A stretch of 64,000 bases of DNA from Cellulosimicrobium funkei (GCF_004519295.1 NZ_SOZH01000003.1:248001-312000), one strand, 5' to 3'. Positions 33,791 through 43,833 are shown, counted from the stretch's first letter. Numbers and translations: made by a program. Notes: generated by a model from the letters alone, not told the origin.

Positions 33791-34551
33791 GCGCGGGGAC
33801 GTCGGGCGCGGGGGAGGGTCGCGCCGACGGCGCGCTGACGGTCGCGATCGACGGGCCGTCGGGTTCGGGCAAGTCGAGCGTGTCGAAGGGCGTCGCGCGC
33901 CGCCTCGGCCTCGCCTACCTCGACACGGGCGCGATGTACCGCGCCGCCACCTGGTGGTGCCTGCACCGCGGCGAGGACCTCGCCGACCAGGACGCCGTCG
34001 CGCACGCGGTGCGCGTCATGCCGCTCGTCATGGGCCTCGACCCGTCCGGTCCGACCGTCCACGTGGACGGGACGGACGTCGGCGAGGCGATCCGCTCGAC
34101 CGAGATCTCGACGGCCGTGAGCGCCGTCGCGACCAACCTCGCGGTGCGTGCGGAGCTGCGGCGTCTCCAGCGCGGGGTCATCGAGGCCGAGCGCACGCCC
34201 GCGGGCTTCGCCGGCGGTCGCGGTGTCGTGGCGGAGGGCCGGGACATCACGACGGTCGTCGCCCCCGACGCCGACGTACGCGTGCTCCTCACCGCGAGCG
34301 AGGAGGCCCGCCTCGCGCGCCGCTCGCTCGACGTGCACGGGACGGCCGACGCGGCCGCCGTCGAGGCGACGAAGGACCAGGTGCTGCGGCGCGACCGCGA
34401 CGACGCGACGGTCTCGCAGTTCCACGTCGCGGCCGACGGCGTCGTGACCGTCGACTCGTCGGAGCTCGACCTGGAGCAGACGATCGACGCGGTGCTCTCC
34501 GTGGTCGAGCAGGTCACCGGGCGGGTGGTCGGCCCGCGCCAGGGCTCGTGA
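33787..34551 (+). CDS. cmk: Cytidylate kinase
   Basis: Phosphorylates (d)CMP; 254 residues. P-loop AIDGPSGSGKSSVSKGVA, YLDTGAMYRA, the NMP-binding VAEGRDITTVV, and RDRDDATVSQ motifs are present. Middle gene of the four-base-overlap string aroH-cmk-plsC-EamA transporter. Confidence 0.96.
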   Translation: MSAGTSGAGEGRADGALTVAIDGPSGSGKSSVSKGVARRLGLAYLDTGAMYRAATWWCLHRGEDLADQDAVAHAVRVMPLVMGLDPSGPTVHVDGTDVGEAIRSTEISTAVSAVATNLAVRAELRRLQRGVIEAERTPAGFAGGRGVVAEGRDITTVVAPDADVRVLLTASEEARLARRSLDVHGTADAAAVEATKDQVLRRDRDDATVSQFHVAADGVVTVDSSELDLEQTIDAVLSVVEQVTGRVVGPRQGS

Positions 34552-35246
34552 GCCGCGGCACGGGAGACGGCGTCCCGTCGCCCGCCGGACCGGCGTGGTC
34601 GCGCTGGGTGGGCCGGTTCCTTGCGCGCGTCGCGTGGGCGACCGACGTCATCGGCGCGGAGCACGTCCCGGCCGACGGCCCCGTCGTGCTCGCCGCGAAC
34701 CACACCGGCGTCGTCGACGGGCCGCTCGTCCTCGGAGTCGCGCCGCGCCCGCTGCACGTCCTCGTCAAGGAGGAGATGTTCACCGGGCCGGTCGGCTGGG
34801 TGCTGCGCGCGGCCGGGCAGATCCCCGTGGACCGCACCGGCGGGCGCCCCGCGCTCGCGGCCGGGCTCGGCGTGCTGCGGCGCGGCGGCGCGGTCGGCGT
34901 CTTCCCCGAGGGCGCCCGCGGGCGCGGCGACGCCACCTCCGCGCGTGCCGGGGCCGCGTGGCTCGCGCTCAACGGCCACGCCCGCGTGGTGCCGGTCGCC
35001 GTCCTCGGCACGCGCCGCGCGGGCGAGGGCGTCAACCGGATCCCCGGGCTGCGCCGTCGGCTCGTCGTCCGCTTCGGGGAGCCGCTCACCGTCGAGCGCG
35101 CGCCCGGGGTGAGCGGCAAGCAGGCGCTCGAGGACGCGAACGAGCGCATCCGCACCGCGCTCGCCGAGCTGGTCGCCGACACCGTCGCGCTGACCGGCGT
35201 GGCGCTGCCGCTGGACGACCCGCGCCGGGACCGGCCGACGCCGTGA
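34548..35246 (+). CDS. plsC: 1-acyl-sn-glycerol-3-phosphate acyltransferase (PlsC family)
   Basis: Membrane-associated lysophospholipid acyltransferase; 232 residues. HxxxxD motif as NHTGVVD (about 51-57), FPEGARGRGD (block III, about 119-128) and VPVAVLG (block IV, about 148-154). GTG overlaps the cmk stop, and its own stop overlaps the next gene. cmk next to plsC is a common actinobacterial arrangement leading to der. Confidence 0.92.
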   Translation: MSRGTGDGVPSPAGPAWSRWVGRFLARVAWATDVIGAEHVPADGPVVLAANHTGVVDGPLVLGVAPRPLHVLVKEEMFTGPVGWVLRAAGQIPVDRTGGRPALAAGLGVLRRGGAVGVFPEGARGRGDATSARAGAAWLALNGHARVVPVAVLGTRRAGEGVNRIPGLRRRLVVRFGEPLTVERAPGVSGKQALEDANERIRTALAELVADTVALTGVALPLDDPRRDRPTP

Positions 35247-36181
35247 GGGCGGACCGCCCGGTGGCGCACGTCGTGGGCGACCGCCCGGGCACGGGTCTGC
35301 TCGTCGGGCTCGCGTCCGCCCTCGCGTTCGGCGCGAGCGGCCCGTTCGTCAAGCCGCTCCTCGAGGCGGGCTGGACGCCCGGCGCCGCCGTCCTCGCGCG
35401 CGCCCTGTGCTCGGCGCTCGTCCTCGCCCCGGTCGCGGCCGTCGCCCTGCGGGGCAGCCACCGCCTCCTGCGCGAGGAGTGGCGGCTCGTCCTCGGGTTC
35501 GGCCTCGTCGCCGTCGCGGCGACCCAGCTGTGCTACTTCGCGGCCGTCGCGCGCATGCCCGTCGGCATCGCGCTGCTCGTCGAGTACCTCGCGCCCGTGC
35601 TGCTCGTCGGCCTCGCCTGGGCCCGCACGCGCCACGTGCCGCCCCGGCTCACGCTCGCGGGCTGCGCCGTCGCGGTCCTCGGGCTCGTGCTCGTCGTCGA
35701 CCCGGGCGGCGCCCGCCCCGACCTCCTCGGCGTCCTCCTCGCGCTCGGTGCTGCAGTAGGGCTGGGCGCCTACTTCGTGCTGTCCGCGCGCCCGACGCGC
35801 CTGCCGCCCGTCGCGCTCGCCGCGAGCGGGCTCGGCGTCGGGGCGCTCGCGCTCGGCGCGGCGGCGCTCGCGGGCGTGCTGCCCTTCGCCGCCCCGCTCG
35901 TCGACGTCACGCTCCTCGGCTCGCCCGCGCCCTGGTACGTCCCGCTCGCGGTCGTCGTGCTCGTCGCGACGGCGTTCGCCTACGTCTCGGGCGTCGCCGC
36001 GACCGTGCGCATGGGCGAGCGCCTCGCGTCGTTCGTCGGGCTGTCCGAGGTGCTGTTCGCCGTCGCCATCGCGTGGCTCCTGCTCGGCGAGGTGCCGAGC
36101 CTCGTGCAGGCCGCGGGCGGCGTGCTCGTCGTCGCCGGGGTCGTGCTCGTGCGCCTCGCGGGCACGCCCGCCGCGCGGTAG
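35243..36181 (+). CDS. EamA/RhtA family transporter
   Basis: Drug/metabolite transporter superfamily permease of 312 residues with ten predicted helices formed by two EamA repeats (about 20-145 and 165-305). RMPVGIALLVEYLAPVLL and LGEVPSLVQAAGGVLVVAG are typical. Substrate (amino acid or metabolite efflux) unknown. GTGA overlap with plsC. Confidence 0.88.
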   Translation: MRADRPVAHVVGDRPGTGLLVGLASALAFGASGPFVKPLLEAGWTPGAAVLARALCSALVLAPVAAVALRGSHRLLREEWRLVLGFGLVAVAATQLCYFAAVARMPVGIALLVEYLAPVLLVGLAWARTRHVPPRLTLAGCAVAVLGLVLVVDPGGARPDLLGVLLALGAAVGLGAYFVLSARPTRLPPVALAASGLGVGALALGAAALAGVLPFAAPLVDVTLLGSPAPWYVPLAVVVLVATAFAYVSGVAATVRMGERLASFVGLSEVLFAVAIAWLLLGEVPSLVQAAGGVLVVAGVVLVRLAGTPAAR

Positions 36182-36250
36182 GTTCGCGCTCAGGCGCCGA
36201 CGCCCCGTCGCAGGGCCGGGCAGGCGCCGCCCGCGGGGGAGGGAGCACGC

Positions 36251-36622
36251 ATGGCCGAGCCGCCCGGCAAGCCCACGACCGTCGACGAGTACCTCGCGAC
36301 GCTCGCCCCGGACGCGCGCGAGGTCGTCGCGCACCTGCGCGCCGTGGTGCACGACACGGTGCCCGGCCTGGGCGAGCGCATCAGCTACGGCATCCCGACC
36401 TTCACCCGCGACGGCCGGTACGTCGTCTACCTCGCGGGCTGGGCCCACCACGTCTCGCTCTACCCCGTGCCCGAGGTCGACGACGCGCTCGCGCGCCGCA
36501 TCGCGCGCTACCAGGACGGCAAGGGCACGCTGCGGTTCCCGCTGGCGGAGCCCGTGCCCGACGACGTCGTGCGGGCCGTCGTCGCGCGGCTCGCCGCACG
36601 CCGGGACGGTGCCGCGGGCTGA
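36251..36622 (+). CDS. DUF1801 / YdhG-like protein
   Basis: 123 residues of the SHOCT-sized YdhG/YdeI fold. Family markers: TVDEYLATLAPDAREVVAHLR, ISYGIPTF, VVYLAGWAHHVSLYPVP, and GTLRFPLAEPVP, with residues in two adjoining stretches. Some relatives are called iron chaperones (frataxin-like), but function is not established. Ribosome site GGGGGAGGGAG upstream. Confidence 0.88.
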   Translation: MAEPPGKPTTVDEYLATLAPDAREVVAHLRAVVHDTVPGLGERISYGIPTFTRDGRYVVYLAGWAHHVSLYPVPEVDDALARRIARYQDGKGTLRFPLAEPVPDDVVRAVVARLAARRDGAAG

Positions 36623-36706
36623 CGCCGGGCGCGCCGGACGGGCACCCGCACGACGCGCCCGCGGCCCGGTTCGGAGCCTGGCCCGCGGCCTGGGAGAATG
36701 GACCCC

Positions 36707-38233
36707 ATGACCACACCCGACCCCGCCCAGCCCGGCACGCCCGGACGGACCGACGCCGTCGGTCAGGCCGAGGAGCCCCTGGCGCCCGCGGACGCCGCGG
36801 ACGACGAGGCGCGCGAGCGCGCGCTGCGCGCCGGACTCGACGACTACGAGCTCGAGGACGCCGACCTCGCGCTGCTCGACGCCGACGAGGACGCGCTCGA
36901 CGGCGCGGCGCCCGAGGCGCCCCTGCCCGTGCTCGCCGTGGTCGGGCGCCCGAACGTCGGCAAGTCGACGCTCGTCAACCGCATCCTCGGCCGCCGCGAG
37001 GCCGTCGTCGAGGACAAGCCGGGCGTCACGCGCGACCGCGTGAGCTACCCCGCCGACTGGGCCGGGCGCCGCTTCACGCTCGTCGACACCGGCGGCTGGG
37101 AGGTCGACGTCGCGGGCATCGAGTCCAAGGTCGCCGAGCAGGCCGAGGTCGCGATCTCCCTCGCCGACGCGGTGCTCTTCGTCGTCGACGCGACCGTCGG
37201 CGCGACCGCGACGGACGAGCGCGTCGTGCGCCTCCTGCGCGAGTCGGGCAAGCCCGTCGTGCTGTGCGCCAACAAGGTCGACGGGCAGTCGGGCGAGGCG
37301 GACGCCGCGTACCTGTGGAGCCTCGGCCTCGGCGAGCCGCACCCCGTGTCCGCGCTGCACGGCCGCGGGACGGGCGACCTGCTCGACGCCGCGATGGCGG
37401 CGCTGCCCACGGAGTCCGAGCACGGCGAGGTGCGGCCGACCGGGCCGCGTCGCGTCGCGCTCGTCGGGCGCCCGAACGTCGGCAAGTCCTCCCTGCTGAA
37501 CAAGCTCGCGGGCGCCGACCGCGTCGTCGTCGACGAGATCGCGGGCACGACGCGCGACCCCGTCGACGAGCTCGTGACGATCAAGGACGTGCCCTACGTC
37601 CTCGTCGACACCGCCGGCATCCGTCGCCGCGTGCACCAGACGAAGGGCGCCGACTTCTACGCGTCCCTGCGCACGCAGGCCGCGATCGAGAAAGCGGAGC
37701 TCGCCGTCGTGCTCGTGGACGCGTCCGTGCCGCTCACCGAGCAGGACACGCGCGTCATCTCCCAGGTCGTGGACGCGGGCCGCGCGCTCGTCATCGCGTA
37801 CAACAAGTGGGACCTCATGGACGACGACCGTCGCCCGTACCTCGAGCGCGAGATCGAGAAGGACCTCGTCCAGGTGCAGTGGGCGCCGCGCGTCAACGTG
37901 TCGGCCCGCACCGGCTGGCACACCGACCGCCTCGCCCCGGCGATGGAGCGCGCGCTCGACTCCTGGGACACGCGCATCCCGACGGGCCGCCTCAACGCGT
38001 TCCTCGGCGAGCTCGTCGCCGCCCACCCGCACCCGCTGCGCGGCGGCAAGCAGCCCCGCATCCTCTTCGCGACGCAGGCCTCGACGCGCCCGCCGCGGTT
38101 CGTGGTGTTCGCGACCGGGTTCCTCGAGGCGGGCTACCGCCGGTTCATCGAGCGACGTCTGCGCGAGACGTTCGGGTTCGAGGGCTCGCCCATCGAGATC
38201 AGCGTCCGCGTGCGGGAGAAGCGCAAGCGGTGA
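36707..38233 (+). CDS. der: Ribosome biogenesis GTPase Der (EngA)
   Basis: Two tandem GTPase domains plus a KH-like C-terminal domain; 508 residues; needed for 50S assembly. G1 motifs GRPNVGKST (about 83) and GRPNVGKSS (about 256), DTGG and DTAG G3 motifs, NKVD and NKWD G4 motifs. An acidic 70-residue N-terminal extension precedes the first domain. ATG 36707 is preferred over 36698 because GGGAG lies 10 nt upstream. Stop overlaps the next GTG. Confidence 0.97.
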   Translation: MTTPDPAQPGTPGRTDAVGQAEEPLAPADAADDEARERALRAGLDDYELEDADLALLDADEDALDGAAPEAPLPVLAVVGRPNVGKSTLVNRILGRREAVVEDKPGVTRDRVSYPADWAGRRFTLVDTGGWEVDVAGIESKVAEQAEVAISLADAVLFVVDATVGATATDERVVRLLRESGKPVVLCANKVDGQSGEADAAYLWSLGLGEPHPVSALHGRGTGDLLDAAMAALPTESEHGEVRPTGPRRVALVGRPNVGKSSLLNKLAGADRVVVDEIAGTTRDPVDELVTIKDVPYVLVDTAGIRRRVHQTKGADFYASLRTQAAIEKAELAVVLVDASVPLTEQDTRVISQVVDAGRALVIAYNKWDLMDDDRRPYLEREIEKDLVQVQWAPRVNVSARTGWHTDRLAPAMERALDSWDTRIPTGRLNAFLGELVAAHPHPLRGGKQPRILFATQASTRPPRFVVFATGFLEAGYRRFIERRLRETFGFEGSPIEISVRVREKRKR

Positions 38234-39297
38234 GCACGGGCACGGGGCGCGCCTCCGCCGGGACCTCCCGGCGGAGCCGCGCCCTGCGCCTCGGCGCGGC
38301 CCGGGACACCGCGGCCGTGCGGCACGTCGTGACGTTCCTCGTCGTCGCCGTCGCGACGGTGCTCGTGACGCGGTTCTTCCTCGCGGCGTCGGGGTATCCG
38401 CAGGTCGGCGGGGGAGACCTGCACGTCGCGCACGTGCTGTGGGGCGGGCTCGGCATGGCGCTCGCCCTCGTGCTGCTGCTGTCCTTCGTGGGCCCGGCGC
38501 TGCGCTCGCTCGGCGCGTTCGTGGGCGGGATCGGGTTCGGGCTGTTCGTCGACGAGGTCGGCAAGTTCGTCACCGCGGACAACGACTACTTCTACGAGCC
38601 GACGGCGGCGCTCATCTACGCGACGGTCGTCGTGCTCGTCCTCGTCGTCGAGGCGCTGCACGGGTGGCGGCGCCACCACCCGGCCGAGTACCTCGCGGTC
38701 GCGACCGACCGCGCCGTCGCGGGCGTCGCCGGCGGGTTCACCGACGACGCGCGCGACGAGGCCCGCGCGCTCGTCACGCTGGGTCGCGGCGAGCCGGCGG
38801 CCGACGAGGTCGCGGCGCTCGTCGAGGCCGTGCCGCGCGACGACGTCGACGTGCCCGACCCGGTGCGCGCCCTCGTGCGGCGCTCGTCGGCCTGGTTCGC
38901 GCAGACGCTCCAGCGCCGCTGGGCCGCCGTCGTCGTGGTCGTGCTCGTGCTCGGGACGGCGCTGGGCTCGCTGCTCGCGGGGCTGCGCGTGCTGGTCGGC
39001 GACGTCGACGTGCCCCCCTGGGTCGGGGCCGGCATCGCTGCGGGCGTCGCCGCGACGGTCGCGTGCGTCGTCGTGGGCGTGGTGGTGTCCCGCCGCGGGC
39101 GGCCCGAGGACCGCCGGGCCGGCGCCGTGTGGGTCCGGCGCGGCGTGCTCGTCTCGCTCCTGCTCACCCAGCTCCTCGTGTTCCGCGCGCTGCAGTGGGT
39201 CGGCGTCGCGGGTCTCGTGGTGGACCTGCTCGTGCTCGCGGCGCTCGGTGCCGCGCTCGGCGGCGACGACGAGCGCCGTCGGACACCGCGCCGCTGA
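38230..39297 (+). CDS. Polytopic membrane protein of unknown function
   Basis: 355 residues, about seven or eight hydrophobic helices: one near residues 33-55, a tight group between 65 and 145, then 235-260, 270-295 and 305-345. A conserved-looking [23 protein letters not shown] loop follows helix 3 (in two adjoining stretches) and contains acidic and aromatic residues. A soluble segment of about 80 residues lies between helix groups. No family is recognised. GTGA overlap with der implies translational coupling. Confidence 0.8.
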   Translation: MSTGTGRASAGTSRRSRALRLGAARDTAAVRHVVTFLVVAVATVLVTRFFLAASGYPQVGGGDLHVAHVLWGGLGMALALVLLLSFVGPALRSLGAFVGGIGFGLFVDEVGKFVTADNDYFYEPTAALIYATVVVLVLVVEALHGWRRHHPAEYLAVATDRAVAGVAGGFTDDARDEARALVTLGRGEPAADEVAALVEAVPRDDVDVPDPVRALVRRSSAWFAQTLQRRWAAVVVVVLVLGTALGSLLAGLRVLVGDVDVPPWVGAGIAAGVAATVACVVVGVVVSRRGRPEDRRAGAVWVRRGVLVSLLLTQLLVFRALQWVGVAGLVVDLLVLAALGAALGGDDERRRTPRR

Positions 39298-39334
39298 CGC
39301 GTCGTCGCCGCGATGGGCGACCTCTCCTGACCGA

Positions 39335-39372
39335 CGACGGCGGCCGCCCCCGGGAGGGGACGGCCGCCGTCG
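39335..39372. terminator. Bidirectional terminator
   Basis: CGACGGCGGCCGCCCC pairs with GGGG-A-CGGCCGCCGTCG, about 16 bp with one bulge, between the converging membrane-protein and amidase genes. Confidence 0.6.
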
Positions 39373-39390
39373 GCGCTGGTGGTGGGCCGC

Positions 39391-41247
39391 TCAGCCGAGC
39401 GGGCCGTAGAGCGCGGGGGAGGTGCGGGCCTGCGTGGCCTGCTCGAGCGCGTACGCGAGGCCGAGCAGCGGGCCCTCGTCGAAGTCGCGGCCGAGCAGCT
39501 CGAGGTTGACGCCGCCGCCGGTGACGGTGCCGTCCGTCGCGACCGCCTGGCCGACCGGGACCGTCACGGCGGGCAGCCCGGTGTTCGGGCTGAGCCGCAG
39601 GTTGGTGCCGATCGTCCCGTACGGGTTGGCGCTCGGGTAGACCAGCGCGTCGAGGTCGGCGTCGTCGAGCATCGCGGTGACGAGCACCTTGCCCTCGGCG
39701 AGCACCTTGGTGTGCGACCCCTCGGGACCGGCCCACGCCTGGTACGTCTCCTCCGTGACCGCGTCGCGCGAGACGTACGTGCTGCGGCGGGACGGCACGT
39801 AGCGGCCCGAGTCGACGATCCCCTGGAGCGTGCGGGCCTCGACCTGCGGCGCGAGGTGGGTCGCGACGTACGCGTCGAGGTCGTGCTTGAACTCGTTCGT
39901 CGAGCCCGACCCCTCGGAGAGGACGCTCGCGAAGCCGTTGGGCAGGACCGGCGACCACGTGGTGGGCGGCGTGACCTCGACGACGGTCGCGCCGAGCGAC
40001 TCGAGCGTCGCGCGGGTCTGCGCCCACAGGCGGAGCGTCGCCGCGTTGCTGCCGAGCATCGACGGCACGTAGCCGATGCGGGCGCCGTCGAGCGCGCCCT
40101 CGTCCAGGTACTGCGTGTACGACGCCGGGACCTCGCCCTCCTGGCGCGACGTCACCGGGTCGGCGGCGTCGACCCCCGTGACGGCGTCGAGCGCGACGGC
40201 CGCGTCGAGGACGGTGCGCGCCATCGGCCCGCCCGTGTCCTGGCTCAGCGCGAGCGGGATGATGCCGTCGCGGCTCGCGAGACCGACCGTCGGGCGCACG
40301 CCGACGAGCTGGTTGTACGACGACGGGACGCGGATCGACCCGCCCGTGTCCGTGCCGAGGCCGAGCCCGGCGAGGTTGGCTGCGACGGCCGCCCCCGTGC
40401 CGCCGCTGGACCCGCCGGCCGTGCGGCTCGTCACGTACGGGCTCGCGACGAGCGTGCTCGTGCCGGCGTCCTGGAAGGACGAGAACTCCGACGCGAACCC
40501 GAACGCGAACTCGTCCAGGCTGGCCTTCGCGAGGATCACCGCGCCGTCGGCGCGCAGACCCTCGACCATCGTCGCGTCGGTCGTCGTCCGGTTGTCGTCC
40601 CAGCAGCCGCAGCCGCCCGTGGTGGGCATGTCCGTCGTGTCGTAGTTGTCCTTCACCGCTACGGGCACGCCGAGCAGCAGGCTCGTCATGCCGTCCGTCG
40701 CGCGGACCGCGTCGGCGCGCGCGGCGGCCTCCAGCGCGACGTCGCTCGTGCTGATGATCGAGTGCAGCGGCCGCCCGCCCGCGCCCGTGTCGACGAGCGT
40801 CGTGTCGTACGCCTCGATCCGGTCGAGGTACTCCTGGGTGATCGCGACCGACGTCGTCGTGCCCGCGTTCATCGCGGCCTGCATGTCGAGCACGGACGCC
40901 TCGACGAGCTCGAACGGGCCGTCGTCGTAGACCATGCGCTGCGAGACGGCGGCGAGGTCGGTCACCGTGATCGTGCCGTCGCCGTCCGTGTCGGCGGGCG
41001 CGACGTCGTCCCAGACCGCGTCCGCCGACGTCGCGCCGAGCGCCGCGGCGACGACCGCGAGGTCGTCGGTCGTGACCTGCCGGTCGCCCGTGAGGTCGAG
41101 CTCGGTCCAGTAGGGGGCGAGGAGCGGCGCGGTCTCCGCGGCGGGCGCGCCGGTCGCGGCGGGCGCCGTCGTGACGCCGAGGACGAGGCCGCCGATCGTC
41201 AGGGCGGCGAGCCCGCCGGTGGCGGCGCGCCGGTGGGTCGTGGTCAC
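39391..41247 (-). CDS. Secreted amidase-signature hydrolase with N-terminal dockerin
   Basis: 618 residues from GTG 41247, which has AAGGAG 6 nt upstream. A signal peptide (about 1-37, with RR at 6-7) leads to a dockerin at about 51-106: two 13-residue calcium loops, DLTGDRQVTTDDL (51-63) and DTDGDGTITVTDL (86-98), with Asp/Thr at 1, 3, 5 and Asp-Leu at 12-13. The amidase domain (about 110-610) keeps the Lys199-Ser280-Ser304 triad (PVAVK, GGSSGG, GTDTGGSIR). It should cleave an amide outside the cell; substrate unknown. A longer ATG start at 41319 overlaps the stop of the cohesin gene (ATGA) but lacks a ribosome site. The dockerin likely docks to the cohesin encoded just upstream. Confidence 0.9.
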   Translation of the reverse strand: MTTTHRRAATGGLAALTIGGLVLGVTTAPAATGAPAAETAPLLAPYWTELDLTGDRQVTTDDLAVVAAALGATSADAVWDDVAPADTDGDGTITVTDLAAVSQRMVYDDGPFELVEASVLDMQAAMNAGTTTSVAITQEYLDRIEAYDTTLVDTGAGGRPLHSIISTSDVALEAAARADAVRATDGMTSLLLGVPVAVKDNYDTTDMPTTGGCGCWDDNRTTTDATMVEGLRADGAVILAKASLDEFAFGFASEFSSFQDAGTSTLVASPYVTSRTAGGSSGGTGAAVAANLAGLGLGTDTGGSIRVPSSYNQLVGVRPTVGLASRDGIIPLALSQDTGGPMARTVLDAAVALDAVTGVDAADPVTSRQEGEVPASYTQYLDEGALDGARIGYVPSMLGSNAATLRLWAQTRATLESLGATVVEVTPPTTWSPVLPNGFASVLSEGSGSTNEFKHDLDAYVATHLAPQVEARTLQGIVDSGRYVPSRRSTYVSRDAVTEETYQAWAGPEGSHTKVLAEGKVLVTAMLDDADLDALVYPSANPYGTIGTNLRLSPNTGLPAVTVPVGQAVATDGTVTGGGVNLELLGRDFDEGPLLGLAYALEQATQARTSPALYGPLG

Positions 41248-41315
41248 GGACGGCTCCTTCGAGGGGACGGGCGCGCGGTGCGCGGGCGACAGGTCGGGGC
41301 GGGTCAGCGGGCCGG

Positions 41316-42065
41316 TCATCGCGTGGCCGCCCGACGCCGCGCGAGCAGGATGCCCGTGCCGACGGCGACCGCGAGGAGCGCGGCCCCGACGAACCAGGCG
41401 ACGCTCGCCCCGGTCGACGCGAGCGCGCCGCCCGAGGTGGACCCGGACGGGGACGACGACGAGTCGGACGCGCCGTCGTCCCCGGGGGGTGTGGTGCCGC
41501 CGTCGTCGACCGGCGGCGTGGTGGCCCCGCCCGTCGGCTCCTGCGTGGGCGGGACGTCGACCGCGGTGACGGTCGTCGTGGCGCTCGCGGCGTCGGCGAG
41601 CGTGGCCGTCTCGGCGTCGGCGCCCACGAGCGTGGCGGTCGGGACGGCGAAGGCCGCCGCGCCGTCGGACACGGCGGTGAACGTCAGGGTCGCGAGGGTG
41701 ACGTCGCCCCCGAGGCCGGGCGAGGTGCCGAGCCGCGTGTGCGTGACGACGACCGTCCCGGCCGCGTCGTCGGTCGCGTCGGCGAACCCGCCGTCCGGGG
41801 TCACGACGGAGTCGTCCACGAGCTCGACGAGGTCGGGGTCGTAGGTGACGGCGAGGTCGTAGGCGTAGAGGTCGACGGCGCCGGTCGCGGCGACCGTGAC
41901 GGTGATCTCCGCGCCGACCTCGACCGACGCGGGCGCCGTGAGGGAGACCTGGGCGACGGACGGTGCGGCGTGCGCGGGGGCGGCGAGGGCCGCCGCGGCG
42001 ACCGCGAGACCGCCGACGAGGGCGGCGCGGACGCGGAGCCGTCTGCGGGGGACGGGACGGGTCAT
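41316..42065 (-). CDS. Cell-wall-anchored cohesin-domain protein
   Basis: 249 residues. Signal peptide to AHA33; a single cohesin-like domain about 37-168 (VEVGAEITVTVAATG, YAYDLAVTYDPDLVELV, LATLTFTAVSDGAA); a Pro/Thr/Gly/Asp/Ser linker 171-212; LASTG (215-219), a membrane helix (222-242) and RRR tail, i.e. an LAxTG sorting signal of the kind class E sortases use in Actinobacteria. GGAGGAAGG lies about 11 nt before the ATG. Its stop overlaps an in-frame ATG of the amidase gene by 4 bp. Probable surface scaffold for the dockerin enzyme; only one cohesin, so not a multi-enzyme scaffoldin. Confidence 0.85.
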   Translation of the reverse strand: MTRPVPRRRLRVRAALVGGLAVAAAALAAPAHAAPSVAQVSLTAPASVEVGAEITVTVAATGAVDLYAYDLAVTYDPDLVELVDDSVVTPDGGFADATDDAAGTVVVTHTRLGTSPGLGGDVTLATLTFTAVSDGAAAFAVPTATLVGADAETATLADAASATTTVTAVDVPPTQEPTGGATTPPVDDGGTTPPGDDGASDSSSSPSGSTSGGALASTGASVAWFVGAALLAVAVGTGILLARRRAATR

Positions 42066-42237
42066 GGGCGAGCGGTCCTTCCTCCGGGCGCGCGGAGGTA
42101 CGGCGCGACCGGCGGTCGTGTGGTGGGGCCCCCTGCCGTCAGCGATGCTCACAAGTCGCTGTTTCCCGGGCGTTTCGCGACGGTTAGCACGAGCAACGAA
42201 CAGGGTCTCGGTCCGGTCACGATCCCGACGACGCGGG

Positions 42238-43833
42238 TCAGCCGAGGACCGGCGGCTCGCCCTCGCGCACCTCGGGGTCCGGCAGGCGGCGCATGCGCAG
42301 CGCGGCGACGACGCCGAGAAGCCCCGCGACGAGCGGCACGAGGAGCGCGACCTGCAGCGCCCGCGCCCGCACGTCGTCGTTGATGGCCACGACCTCGGCC
42401 CGCACCGCGGGCGGCTCGTCGGCGAGGAGCTCGACGAGCTGGGCGTCGCTCATGATCTCGGCGTCGTCCTCGAGCACCCGGGCGACCTGCTCCTTGTCGT
42501 CCGGGGGCAGCACGTCGCTCGCCTCCGCCCGCGCCGTGAACCCCGCCGCGAGCGACGCCAGCATGACCGCGCCCGCGACGGCGAGGCCGAGCGAGAGGCC
42601 GAACGACCCCGCGGCCGAGCTCACGCCCGCGGCCTCGCTCGCGCGCTCCTCCGGCACGGGGGAGAGCGTGTACGCGTTGAGCTGGGAGACCAGGAGCCCC
42701 AGCCCGGCGCCCGCCACGACGAGCGGCAGCGCGAGCCACCAGCCCGACGACGCCCTCGGCACCACCACGACGAGCGCCACCACGCCCACGACGAGCAGGA
42801 GGAAGCCCGCGAGCACGCGGGAGGCCGGCCGCCGTCGGCCCGGGCGCTTGCCCGCGACGAGCGCGGCGGCGAACATCGTCAGCGACAGCGGGGCGAGCGA
42901 GAGACCCGCGAGCAGCGCGTCGTACCCGAGCGCCATCTGCAGGAAGATCGGCAGCGCGATCATCGCCCCGCCCAGCGCGACCTGCTGCAGGAGCTGCTGC
43001 GACACCCCGATCCGGAACGCGGGCGAGCGGAACAGCCCCGGGTCGACGAGCGTCGTCCGCCCGGCCCGCGCGCGCCGCACGAGCCACCACGCGAGGCCCA
43101 CCAGGCCCAGCGCACCGACGAGGACGAGCGCCCCGACCGCCTCGCCGCCCTCCTGCCACACGAGCACGCCCAGCACGACGCCGCCCATCCCGACGACGGA
43201 CAGGACCGTCCCGACCACGTCCACCGCGCGGTCGCCCGTGTACGGGACGTCGCGCACGAGCCGCACGCCCACGAGGACGACGACGATCACCACGGCCTCG
43301 AGCCCGAACGCCACGCGCCACGACAGCGTCGTCGTGATGACGCCGCCGAGCAGCGGCCCGACCGCCGCCGCGATCGACGCCGCCGCGCCCACGAGCGCGT
43401 ACGCCGCCTTGCGCGCGGTGCCCTCGAAGTTGCCGTGCACGAGCGACTGCATCGCCGGCAGCAGCAGCGCGGCCCCGAGCCCGCCGATGACCGACCAGAA
43501 GACCACGACCGCCACGAGGCTCTGGGCGAGCGTCATCGCCACGGCGCCCGCCCCGTACGCGAGCAGCCCGACGACGTACGCGCGCCGCCGGCCCACGAGG
43601 TCGCCGACCTTGCTGCCCACGAGGATGAACGACGCCGACACGAGCGCCTCGAGCGCGATCGCCGTCTGGACGCCGCTCACGGTCGTGCCGAGGTCGCGCA
43701 CGACGGCCGAGATCGACACGTTCATGAACGACGTGTCCACCACGAGCACGAACATCGCGGCGGCCAGGAGCAGCGCGAGGCGCCGGTCGGCCGCCGTCGG
43801 CCGACCCGCGGTGCGACCCGTGCTCTGCTCCAC
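42238..43833 (-). CDS. MFS transporter, DHA2 (EmrB/QacA) family
   Basis: 531 residues with about 14 membrane helices. Motifs: VVDTSFMNVSISAVVRDLG in helix 1, GDLVGRRRAYVVGL (motif A), and AAVGPLLGGVI (motif C, antiporter signature). Proton-driven efflux of drugs or metabolites is the family role. A soluble segment of about 55 residues precedes the last helix. The GTG start at 43833 is chosen because upstream residues are not membrane-like. Divergent from the alpha/beta hydrolase gene. Confidence 0.9.
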   Translation of the reverse strand: MEQSTGRTAGRPTAADRRLALLLAAAMFVLVVDTSFMNVSISAVVRDLGTTVSGVQTAIALEALVSASFILVGSKVGDLVGRRRAYVVGLLAYGAGAVAMTLAQSLVAVVVFWSVIGGLGAALLLPAMQSLVHGNFEGTARKAAYALVGAAASIAAAVGPLLGGVITTTLSWRVAFGLEAVVIVVVLVGVRLVRDVPYTGDRAVDVVGTVLSVVGMGGVVLGVLVWQEGGEAVGALVLVGALGLVGLAWWLVRRARAGRTTLVDPGLFRSPAFRIGVSQQLLQQVALGGAMIALPIFLQMALGYDALLAGLSLAPLSLTMFAAALVAGKRPGRRRPASRVLAGFLLLVVGVVALVVVVPRASSGWWLALPLVVAGAGLGLLVSQLNAYTLSPVPEERASEAAGVSSAAGSFGLSLGLAVAGAVMLASLAAGFTARAEASDVLPPDDKEQVARVLEDDAEIMSDAQLVELLADEPPAVRAEVVAINDDVRARALQVALLVPLVAGLLGVVAALRMRRLPDPEVREGEPPVLG

